64,000 nt of DNA from Anaeramoeba flamelloides. Lineage: Eukaryota > Metamonada > Anaeramoebidae. Location of the stretch: NCBI GenBank assembly GCA_027625915.1, contig JANTQA010000036.1, positions 5,017,501 through 5,081,500 on the forward strand. Direction: 5' to 3'. Made by a program: the position numbers and the translations under genes. The notes beneath the pieces were generated by a model. The model had not been told where the DNA came from, did no database searches, and worked only from the letters and a program-made list of their open reading frames with translations. The stretch's first letter is position 1, and each line of letters begins with the position of its first letter. Shown in pieces: positions 54,501 through 64,000 of the stretch.

Positions 54501-57171
54501 ATTCTATTTTGATTTGAAAATTTTTCTGGAATTTGTTTGTTAAATTCATATTTCTTTTGATTAATTGATTCCTTTTCAAATTTATCTAATTCTTGAAACC
54601 ATGGAATCAATGGATCTAAGAGTTTTTTATTAAAAAGAACCTTTTCATTTTTAGTTTTTACTCGGCCAACATTATTGTGTTTAAAATCTTGGTTATTTTT
54701 TAATTCTTCTGAAAAACTTTGATTCTTTTGATTTTTCTTTTCCGTTTGAATTTCATTTTTTATTTCGATCTTATTATTAATTTTTTTATTTTTTATTTCA
54801 TTTGTTTCAAATTTTGATAATAATGAATTTGATAGATTATTTGAATCATTATCATCATATTTGTTATTATTGTTATTTATCTCAAAATTGTCATCATTAT
54901 TTTGATTATTCTCTTGTTCTTTGAGATAGTTCTTAATAATCTCATTTTTTATTTCTATATGATTATTATTCATTTTTTTATTTTTTATTTTATTTGTTTC
55001 AGGTTGTGGTACTATCAAATTTGAAAAATTACTTGAACCATTTTCATCATCCTTGTTATTATTGTTTATCTCAAAATTATCATTATTATTTAAATTACTT
55101 TCTTGTTCTTTTTGATAGTTATCGATAATCTCTTGATAATCATATTCTAATTGCAATATATTTTCTTTAATTTGGTTCGAACCAAGATTAAAAATTTCCT
55201 TGATAAGTGGAAAATCGTCTAATTGTAATTTTTTTTTGCTTTTTTCTTTTTTCTTTTTTCTTTTTTTAGAAGACAATAATTGATTATATTGATCGAAAAT
55301 TTCTGAAACCTCTGGATCTTTGTTTTTATCTTTCCCATCACTTATACGATTTCCATTTTCTTTTTTCCTATTTCCATCTTCTTCCTCTTTTTCCTTTTCT
55401 TCCTCTTTTTCCTTTTCTTCCTCTTTTTTTTGTTCCTTTTGCCTTCCCTCTTTTTCCTTTTCCTTTTCCTTTTCCTTTTCCTTTTCGTTTCCCACTTTCC
55501 CCCTTACCCCTTCCTTTTGGCTTTTTTCTTTTGGAGTTTTATGATCTATTTCATACAAATTGTTATTAGTTATTATTTTTCGTTTTATTACCATATTTTT
55601 GACATTTGAAATTTCTTTTTTCATTTGAAGAGCAAACTCTTCAGGTAATTCAATTATTGGTAACATTGATCTTGGGCTTACATAATCAATCCAATCTATA
55701 GCACCACTGCTCTGTTCCCAAAATTTTTTATTCAAAATCACATACTCGATTGCCTCAGATTCACGCCTGATCCTTGTTGTTTCTGGAATGCTTGTTGGAA
55801 TCATTTTTTGATTTAAAAGATATAGAGATACAAAGCAATTGTATTGTATAGCTATTCGAATAAGTACATTGGCTTGGTTTGCAACCTGTGCAATGTCGGA
55901 ATTAAAATTATTTCCAATATGCGTCATTGTTGCAATTTCATAGGCCCCAATAAAATTGGAATTGTTTTTTTTATTTAATTCAATTCCTTCATTGTTGTTT
56001 TCTTTTTGGTTGTTCTTGTTTTCATTGAAATTTTCATTTGTTGATTCTTCTGTATTTTTTTTATTAATTCTTTTTGTTTTTCCTTTTTCCTCTTCCCGTT
56101 CATTTTTCTTTTCCTTTTTCACTTGTTTTTCTTTTTCTTTTTCCTTTTCTTTTTCTTTTCTTCTTTCTTTTTCTTTTCTTCTTTCTTCTTCTTCTTCTTT
56201 TTCTTTTTCTTTTTCCTTTTCTTTTTCTTTTTCCTTTTCTTTTTCCTTTTCTTTTCCTTTTTCCTTTTCTTTTTCTTTTTCTTTTTCTTTTTCCTTTTCT
56301 TTTTCTTTTTCTTTTTCCTTTTCTTTTTCTTTTTGTTCTTTTTCCTTTTCTTGTTCCTTTTCTTTTTGTTCTTCTTCTTTCTTTTGTTTTTTTTTTAAAA
56401 TTTTGTTGGTTATCAAATCATTTAATTTTTGATACTCCAAGATCGCCTTTGTAAATTTCCAAGTTGCACTAAAGTCGTTCGGAAATTGATCTAATAACTT
56501 TTGGACTTTTTTTTTTTGATTCATATCTAACAACAAAGGTACAAGATAATGCCTAACACCTAAAATATCATTTGGACAATATTTTAAAAGATCATAATAT
56601 TGCTTTGATGCCTCTAATTCTAATCCAAAGCCCTTCCATAAACCTTTTGTTTTTTGTATTATAATGTGTGTTGAGAAAATGGAACATATTTATGAAAAGA
56701 TAGAGGGTTTCATTTTAGTTCTAATTTGAAAAAGAACTTAATGGAGTGAAACTGGAACAAAAAAACAACCATAAATAAAAAAGAGATTTCTTCCAAGATC
56801 GAAATGAAAAATATTTGTTCCCAAACCGAAGAAAAAAGAAAGATAAAAAAAAATTAATTACACCAAGCATAATAGAATTTTGCATAAAGTAGTGTGTTGC
56901 AGTCTGAATCAAACAAAAGGTCTTTTGGGATTGAAGATCCATACTTGAACCCAAGTTTCTTTTCTTCAATTTGAACAGCCATTTTATAAAATTTAAGTGA
57001 TTTTTGTGGTGTAAGAGAATTATTTCCCAAAACGATCAAGGCAACAGAACAAAGCGGATCAACCGAAAGAAGAGTTTTCGCTTTTTTAATCTTTTCTATT
57101 CGTGTCAGCGATTGGTATGTTTTGTCAACCAAAGGCAACTGGAAAAAAATGGTTTTGGTGGGCTTGTTCAT
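51573..57171 (-). CDS. ST7-like N-terminus with TPR domain, long Lys/Asn-rich protein
   Basis: Three-exon model: 56862-57171, 52702-56643 and 51573-52627, 1768 residues. Intron 1 (219 nt, GTAATT...CAAAAG) joins YYAWC to LWKGFGLELEASKQYYDLL. The first region (about 1-165) and a second block at about 350-430 (IRIAIQYNCFVSLYLLNQKM, then SEAIEYVILNKKFWEQSSGAIDW) follow the helical-repeat module seen in ST7 and related plant and bacterial proteins (EAIxY...W...GAL). Between them is a Lys-Glu tract (about 190-285). Three classical TPRs of the co-chaperone type lie at about 965-1085 (ANEIKQMGNNFFQKQ, YYSNRALCYIKLSKYNEAL, KSWFRKAEALLATNQFEQAL). The rest is Lys/Asn-rich. Without the last intron the frame stops at 52616 after 1445 residues. 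A 74-nt intron (GTATGT at 52701, TCAG at 52628) restores frame into EELLKIEKELQKKLKFEDQ, a continuing coiled coil, so I prefer it. TPRs suggest a chaperone-linked or scaffold role; the precise job is unknown. Confidence 0.7.
56090..56390 (-). repeat. Lys-Glu coding repeat in the TPR gene
   Basis: TTTTTC/TTTTCC hexamers on the plus strand, i.e. GAAAAA/GGAAAA on the coding strand, encode alternating Lys-Glu. The plus-strand frames of Phe/Ser and Phe/Leu through this tract are shadows. A second, shorter tract is at 55370-55490. Confidence 0.85.
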
Positions 57172-57519
57172 TGAGCCACAATTAAAGGCTATTTGTTAAT
57201 TTTTCTTTTTTGTTTCAATTAAAAAAAATTGGAACAAACAAACCTTTGAATTCAATTTTTATTTGTAAAGACAATTTTTGAGGAGACAATCGAATCAAAT
57301 TTTTAAGAGTTAATATTTGTAAAAAAAATGTTTTAAAAATAGCTTTTGGAACAGTTTATTTGTGATTAAAAAAAAGTAGAAACAAAGAATATGGATATCC
57401 GATATAATACCCACCTATGTATTTAAAAAAGAAAATATTTTGATCTTTTTTTTTAAAGATTAGAAAAATAGTCTGTTTTATTGGCCCAAAAAATGTTAAA
57501 ATACTTTTTACTTTAAGAA

Positions 57520-57710
57520 TTTAAGGGGAAAGGGGATTATACCAATTTTGAATTCCCTTGTCAAAGAGATCCTGAATTATTTAAATCATTACTTTAACCA
57601 AGCACACTAATGTTTTAAAAAAGAATGGATGTCGGATATATCAAAGACAAATAGATGTGCATATCAACTAAAAATTAGAATTCAAAAAAATGAAAAGATT
57701 GATCAAGAAA
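57520..57710 (-). repeat. Repeat upstream of the TPR gene
   Basis: Partner of 49320-49500 in the same orientation; see that entry. Best agreement runs from the CTTTAACCAAG word at about 57592 to AAAAAAATGAAAAGATTG at about 57700. Confidence 0.4.
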
Positions 57711-60519
57711 ATATAAATAAAAATCATTTATTTCTTGTTCTTATCTGAAATTTTTGATAAAATTACGTCTTTTTTACTTGGTTTTATTTTTTAATTCTTC
57801 ATTGATTCTACTTTAGTTTTGTATAATTTTTGAGAAATAAATTACTTTTTATTTATAAAGAATTCCCAAAATGAGATTTTAATATCCTATTTTCATTTAA
57901 CTCATCTAATTCTGTTTGGTTCATGAAAATAAAATATTTTTTTTAAATTCTAATTCAGAAATAAGGGTTTATTAGATGGTTTTTTTTTTTTTTTCAAATT
58001 ATTAATTTTCTGATTTAATTATAAAAATGAGAACTCAAAAATATTCTGAATCTGATTCAATTTTTTTCAACAAGATTTTTTTTTTCTTTGATTCAATATT
58101 TTATAACTTTTTTCTGATATTGAAAATTAAATTCCTTTATTTTAATTTTTGAAACACTATTTTGTGGAATTAGTTTGATAAGAATTTTTGAAAAAGGGAT
58201 TTTAAAAATTAATTTGTAAAAAAATGTTTTGCTAAAAAAAAAAAATAACAAATAGAAAAGGAAAAATAAATACAATGTAACAACTTGTTTGGAAACATCC
58301 AAATTAAGAAGATAAAGAAAACCAATCTTCTAAAATAGGATTTTATCGATTTTTTTTTTTTTCATTCATTGATTTCAACTTCTTTATTTTGTAAATGTGA
58401 CTTTTTTATTTGGTCTAATAAAAAATTAAAAAATTGTTTGAAATATAAATATTCTTGTGTTTCTTTTATTGGTTTATTCTTTCTTAATAATTTCAAGTAT
58501 TTGTCCCTTTATATTTCCCGATTCAAAAAACAATAAAATAAAAACAAAAATTAAATCAAAAAAAAATACTAAAAGAATTAAAAAAACGATCAATAAATGA
58601 ATTTTTAATAAGGTATACAACCCAAAAAAGTAAAATTTTCAATTTTTTCCATTGTCTAAAATTGTTAGAAATAAACTTTTTCATGGTATTTGTTTTTTTT
58701 TTATTCATTAATATTACATATTAACATATATCTGATAAATTTTTTTTTTTATTTTTAAGAAAAATAAAAATAAATTATTTGTTAAATAAATTCAAGTAAA
58801 ATGATTATGGGGAATTTACTTGTTGAAAAAAAAAATAAATAAATATTGAGAAAAGAAGTTTGAATTTAAAAAAAAAACACTCTTAATAGTAAAAAATAAC
58901 ATCAATTTTTAAATCATGATTGTCGAGTATAATGATCTACCTAGGAGGAATGTTAATTCAAAAAATTCCTTAAAGATTTTTTTTTGAAAATTTAACCAAA
59001 TTCTTTTCAAAAATTATTCATTTCATCAAAAAATAATTATAATAATACTAATAAATAAAATAGAATAAAATAGTTTGGGTAAGGAGAATTATTACCTATA
59101 TTCTTTTTTTCTATCTGTAAATATTTAATCTTTTTCAAATATGATTTTAAAAAAATCAATTATCAAGAGTATTATATTGATGGAAAAAATTCAAGATTTT
59201 GGAATACTCAAGAGATTTCTTTCATTTTGTAATAAAATTCAATTTAAAATGGGATATCTCTACAGTTTAAACAATGGTCTTTTTAATTTAGGTGTATTTA
59301 TATAAAAAGAATATTTTCCATTTTTAGATATTATGGAAGTTTAAACAATTCACCATTTGTCAAATAATTAAAATGAAAAAATTATCTGCGGAAAAAACTA
59401 CCTTATTTTATAATGAAATAAATAATAATAATAATAATAATAATTAAGTTGATAGGTCTTTTTGTTATTTTTTTAGGAATTCTTATCTAATAGTTCGAGT
59501 AAGATTAATTTTTTGTTTTTTTTTATATAATTTTTACTTTTATTTAATTTTTAAATTTATCAAATCAAGAAAATTAATAAAAAATATTAATAATTGGATA
59601 ATATATCATAGATTAAAAATTATTTTACAATATCTGGATTAACATAGATTTACAAATTTATTGACTACAAAAATTTTTTTATATTTTTACCAACATGAAA
59701 ATTTAAACTTAAAAATTGTTTTTCTGGGTCAAAACAATTATTTTATTATTTTCGAATAATATTTAAAAGTTGATTTATACATATATATATATATATATAT
59801 ATTAAATTTAAGGATTGATTATATTATCTAAAACAAAAATATTTATTGGTTTAATTTCAGAGTATTAAATGAAAAAATTTTTCTAATTAATTTTTTTTTT
59901 TTATTATTGGATTTTCTTATACTTGAATTGGTATTTTGAGAAAAATTTTCATATTAAACATATAGTTTTGTTATAAAAAATGAAATTGAATTTTTCTCTT
60001 AATTCAAAATTTTTTGAATTTTTTTCTAAAAAACAAAATGAAAATTTCTCAGTAATATATTTTTTTTTATTTGTGTTTTTTTTCATAAAATTATTAACTT
60101 TATTTAATTATTATTAATAATAAATTAATCTATTTATAAAGTTTTGAATTAGATTTATTTTTAAAAAATTTCATATTTAAAAGATCAAATAATAAAAAAT
60201 AAAAATCTTAAAAAAAAAAATTACATTAATGGAGAATTAATTTTTTTTTCTATATTTTTGAATATCAAAAAAAAAAAAAATACAATAATATAACTACTCT
60301 ATCTTCGAAGTATTTTGACTTTTTATTATAAACCAAATCAAGATTATGAATAATAAGAAAATTAACATATTAGCACAACAATATCATTTTGTTCTTCATT
60401 TCGAGCTTGTTGAAATTTAAGTCAAAACGATCTGCTAAGGGTATAATTATCTTTAATTAAAGAATATTTTGTTTTTGGTAAATCGGTGATAATTCATTAA
60501 ATTCTGAAAAAATTTCTTC

Positions 60520-60910
60520 TCAACACCATTTCAAAAATTGTTACTCATTTAAAATAATAAATTGAAAAAGTTTTTCTGTTAGTATCCAAGAACAACATAT
60601 AATTATATACTATTTGTAATTCACTTTTAAATCAGTTTAAATATATAAAAACTGGTATTTTAAAAAATTAAAAAAAAATAAAATCAAAAACCTAAAAAAA
60701 AGGTGATTCACAATTTTTGAAATGAGCATTTCGGATTTTTTTATTGCTGAACTTTCACTGAAAAAAAGTTGAACAACAAGATTTTTTGCAAATAATTAAA
60801 TTCATTTTAAAAGACATTACATCGTCAAAATGTTCTGAGTGATTATTTTTCTTTTAGAAGATCTCTTTTTTTTTTTCCACACGATCTCTTGCAAAAAAAA
60901 AGTATCAAAG

Positions 60911-60944
<34 letters not shown>

Positions 60945-61090
60945 AAAAAAAATCAAAAAAAAAATATGTAAAACAAGAAAAAATTATTCTGATCAGAATT
61001 TGAAAATATTTTTTTGTAAAGAATACTGGAATAAACCTTCAAAACAACTTCCATTAACATTATGAAGTGAGTCAAAATTTTTGAAATCTA
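60520..61090 (-). repeat. Long inverted repeat, right arm
   Basis: Reverse-complement partner of 50150-50770. Includes a 205-base inverted-end unit at 60524-60730 and the same TTTTAAAAGACATTACATCG and CTTCCATTAACATTATG-AAGTGAGTCAAAA landmarks. Differs from the left arm mainly by a long A run and A-rich insertions. Confidence 0.65.
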
Positions 61091-61590
61091 ATTTAATTAA
61101 AAATAAATATTTTTATCAAATATATAATTGATCAATGTCTTCAGTATAAACACACACACATAGAAAAAGTTTAATCTTGAAAATTAATTGTTATTCGCAA
61201 ACTACTTATTTATAAACCAATTATTTGAATAAAAGTTGTCTAATCATTAAAAAATAATTTTCTTAATTATTGAAATGGAATTAAAATTAATTCCGAAAAT
61301 TTCATTGAATTAGAAAACGAAACTTTGATTTCATTAATTGATATATATATATATATATATATATATAAATTCCAAAGAGAATATAGATAAGAATATAGAA
61401 TTAATAAAGTACAAAAAAACAAAAAATAAAAAAATAAAAAACATAAAAAAAAAAAAGTCAAAAAAAAAAAAAAAATCAATTTTTTTTCATTTAGCGAAGA
61501 AATAAAGAAAAATATAAAAATTAAGAAAAGAAATCAAAAATAAAACAATAATAAGGAAATAAAAAAAATATAAAAAATAAAAAAAAAAAA

Positions 61591-63302
61591 TTAGGCTTGG
61601 AATGTTAAAACTGTTTGACCGTTTCCTCTAACAAAAACCATTGGACCGAGGTCTTGACTTAAAATATCGAGCCAACTTAAGTATACTAATTTGTCAAGAT
61701 TTCTAGGAGCTGTTAAAGAGATGATTACAAAATCTGCATTTTTCGAGTTTTCAAGGATAACTTCTGATAATTTGATGAATTTTTTCGTTCTAGCCTTATA
61801 CTTGCCAACCTTAATATTCATGGATTTCCACTTTTCTGTTCTTTTTTGTGAAGGTTCTTCAAGAAGCCCCTCCAAAATTTTGGGTTCGCCATCAATTCTA
61901 AACCCCTTTAGCATTTCTTTAACTGCATTTTGTGTATTGTCTTGCTCTAAAACGTTTTGGTTTTCTGATCCAATATTATGAGAGAACACTCGAAGATTTG
62001 AATTTTTCCACTGCTTATGCCTTGTTAATAAATACCCAAGAAGCAATGTTAATCCGCCATCATCTGATAACCAATAGACGTCTATTGTGCCTAAATGCTT
62101 TTGGCTAAAGTCCATTTTCTCCATATTTCTAAAGACTGTGACGCCAAATTTCTGTTGGATTCCCAGGTTTATTATGTCGACAAATTCATCCGAATCAACA
62201 ATACGGGAGCTGTTCCATTCTTCTAAAAAGTTTAAATTGATCACATTTGGCTTTAGATTGCCAAGTCCGGTGAGAGAGAGGAAATCATAAACGCCTTCAT
62301 AATATGTATTAGAAATGGCTGATTGGGTAAAGCAAGATACACCCTCCAATAATTTATTGTTTTCGTATTTAATCTTCTCGGTTGATTCATTTTTTTCTTG
62401 ATCAAATTTGTCTCCAATAATAACTTGTCCAACCATAAACATACCATTACCGTGTTTTAAATCGTTTGAAATGAATTTAACAGTGGATTGCTTTTCTTCA
62501 AGTCTATCCATTTGGCTTAATAATAAAAATTGTGGTCGATAGGTCTTTGTGTGCACCTTTAATTTTGATAGTTTTTGTACCCCTTTTAATGCTGTGAGGT
62601 ATTGCTGCGAATCATGTGCTGGCCCCCAATTGACGTCAAGATCTCTTAAGGATAAATATTTGAAAATGGCGCCAAGTATGAAAAAGGTAATCAATGATGC
62701 AATATAATCAATAAAAAACATTGCAACAACACAAAGAATGGTGCCAACTAGCGCCGTCCATTTGGAATAGTATTTAAACGAGGGCCTCCATCCGATACTT
62801 GAGGAAATGGACATCGAAAAGCATGCATAATTGACCATCGCATATGAAATTAAATAAAAGTTTGTGATAATTGGCGCAATTGCGTTAAGATCTCCAAATA
62901 ATACGCAGACCATTGCAATGACATATGTCAAAATGTATGCCCTGATTGGTTCGTTTTTTTCGCCAGATCCTTTTCCAAAATAATTAATTTTTGATGGAAA
63001 TATTTTATCATTACAGACAGCCTGGAAAACTTTAGGCGCACCAATAAATACTGCCAAGGCACTACTCGCAGTAGCAGAAAATACACCAATTAATGTAAAT
63101 GATTCATGCAGATTTTGTCTTCCTTGAACTAAATAATCATTTTTTAATCCATGATCGCCATCTCGATAAACGCTTGCTCCTAAAAGCCATGCAGAGACTA
63201 TATAAATCACAGATGTATAAGCAATTGATTGTAAGGTTCCAGATGGAATAGATTTTTGTGCATCTTTTAAATCACCAGAAATATTTGCCCCTGCCATAAT
63301 TC
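61591..63302 (-). CDS. SLC12 cation-chloride cotransporter, 3' exon (gene continues past the window)
   Basis: Electroneutral Na/K/Cl-type cotransporter of the SLC12 family, a plasma-membrane or contractile-vacuole protein moving chloride with cations. This exon codes 570 residues from the middle of the membrane domain to the stop. It opens just after an acceptor CTAAAAG with GIMAGANISGDLKDAQKSIP, the invariant segment in the middle of the transporter core, followed by about six further helices (TSVIYIVSAWLLGASVY, IGVFSATASSALAVFIGAP, ILTYVIAMVCVLFG and others). DVNWGPAHDSQQYLTAL and YRPQFLLLS then start the cytosolic C-terminal domain, which ends MVFVRGNGQTVLTF, as in NKCC/NCC (LLVRGNxxxVLTF). 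The ATG at 63295-63297 is internal, not the start, since the N-terminal half and the first helices are missing; the first base of the GGA codon must come from an upstream exon. None was found in the remaining 700 bases, so at least one large intron lies at the right edge. Confidence 0.88.
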
Positions 63303-63323
63303 CTTTTAGATTTTATTATTATT

Positions 63324-63367
63324 GTTGTTGTTGTTGTTGTTGTTATTGTTATTGTTGTTGTTGTTGT
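63324..63367. repeat. GTT trinucleotide repeat
   Basis: About fourteen TTG/TTA units (mainly TTG). On the transcribed minus strand this is a CAA-rich tract starting some twenty bases upstream of the SLC12 acceptor. Confidence 0.9.
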
Positions 63368-63897
63368 TTTTTATTATGAATTAGTATAAAATAAAAAAAA
63401 TTAAACATTTGAATAAAAATGTTTGAAATAATTTTTGTTTAATTCCTTTACATTAATGTAATTTTAAATAACCATTCTTTTAAAAAAAAATAATTAGAGC
63501 TCCTTATTATAAAAAATAAAAAGAAAAACTGGTTTGTATTTCAATTTGTTAGATAATAGAAAATACAAGAATTTTTAAAATTTTTATTTTTAAAAAGATC
63601 AGCTCCTGGATAATAAAATGTGAATTGGATCATTATTTTTTGTGCTTTGGAAAAAGTGAAATATTTGATTGTTTTATTAGTTTCTTGCAAATTCATTCAA
63701 AAAAAAAAACAAATAAATTTGTTATAATAGCTTGGATTTTTTTTTTAATTTTTAGAAAAATAGTCAAAGCTTTGTTGATTTTCTTTTTTTTCTTTTTTTA
63801 TTAATAAAAAAAATGTGTTGGATTTAATAGAATTCAAATTTAATTAATAAAATCAAAGATTTTATAAAATTTCTAAATAAAAATTTAGGAATTCAGG

Positions 63898-64000
63898 AAG
63901 TGCCGCAAAGTACGTAGAGTACCGTAGAGTGCCTAGTTTTTCCAAAATCCAAAAGAATAGAGAAAAATCTTGGATTTTCCTCAATTCTTTTAAATTTTGG
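63898..64000. mobile_element. End of a hairpin-type element, cut by the window edge
   Basis: AGTGCCGCAAAGTACGTAGA followed by GTACCGTAGAGTGCCTAG is the same decamer array as at 44557-44585 but cleaner, and it is followed by the family palindrome (CCAAAATCCAAAAGAAT...ATTCTTTTAAATTTTGG at 63942-64000). The rest of the element lies outside the window. Confidence 0.6.

Larger units (their letters stand above)
57180..61590. other. Spacer between TPR and SLC12 genes
   Basis: No gene seen. Contains the upstream repeat at 57520-57710, an AAT run at 59418-59445, AT tracts at 59779-59802 and 61341-61367, the inverted copy of a repeat at 59980-60110, an A run of about 31 bases from 60911, and the right arm of the long inverted repeat at 60520-61090. 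Open stretches at 58093-58302 and 61267-61479 (minus) are low-complexity. Confidence 0.5.
63303..64000 (-). other. Start of a large intron in the SLC12 gene, open at the window edge
   Basis: No exon-like stretch is visible on the minus strand between the acceptor at 63303 and the right edge. It holds a trinucleotide tract at 63324-63367 and one end of a hairpin-type element from 63898. The upstream exons must be beyond 64000. Confidence 0.6.

Noticed and set aside
55956-56454. Three overlapping plus-strand frames rich in Phe, Ser and Leu
   Set aside because: Shadows of the Lys-Glu tract in the minus-strand TPR gene.

Overview
The window is eukaryotic nuclear DNA with extremely AT-rich spacers, long A and T runs, and clearly less AT-rich exons. 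Proteins are full of Lys/Glu and Asn runs, some genes have spliceosomal introns, and TAA and TGA both appear as stops with no in-frame stops inside the recognised exons, so the standard code fits. Homologues of dynactin Arp11, PHF5A/Rds3, ADA3, a BEACH-WD40 giant protein and an SLC12 transporter point to a free-living amoeboid protist. The Lys-Glu run style resembles Anaeramoeba, but that genus assignment is inference and a dictyostelid-like amoeba is not excluded.

Layout, left to right: about 4 kb of spacer with decayed repeats; a small two-helix membrane protein on the minus strand (4221-4630); a DUSP15/22-like phosphatase (9023-9963, plus); a dead LINE (about 11957-12830); PHF5A/Rds3 in three exons (13598-16717, plus); a repeat-rich stretch with one exon-like island resembling URM1 (19437-19493); a 3458-residue uninterrupted BEACH-WD40 gene (21006-31382, plus); spacer with a decayed coding relic; ADA3 in two exons about 6 kb apart (36086-43780, plus); a LINE scrap and an inverted-repeat element (44490-45155); then three minus-strand genes: Arp10/Arp11 (47602-49122), an ST7-like/TPR protein (51573-57171) and the 3' exon of an SLC12 cation-chloride cotransporter (61591-63302), whose 5' part lies beyond the right edge.

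The main result is that several genes become complete only when their exons are joined across introns. Two introns are very large for this locus (2,666 and 6,054 nt against 74-321 nt for the others), both start with GTTTGT, and both are loaded with the same dispersed repeats found between genes. Exon boundaries were placed by reading frame plus homology, not by transcripts.

The genes do not form one pathway: PHF5A (splicing and chromatin), ADA3 (SAGA-type acetyltransferase complex), Arp11 (dynactin pointed end), BEACH protein (membrane traffic), DUSP (signalling) and SLC12 (ion transport) are general housekeeping or cell-biological functions. The non-coding DNA is largely a graveyard of short non-autonomous elements: at least five families with inverted ends or long direct/inverted copies are visible by eye. 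I saw no tRNA, rRNA or CRISPR, and no promoter motif I could defend.
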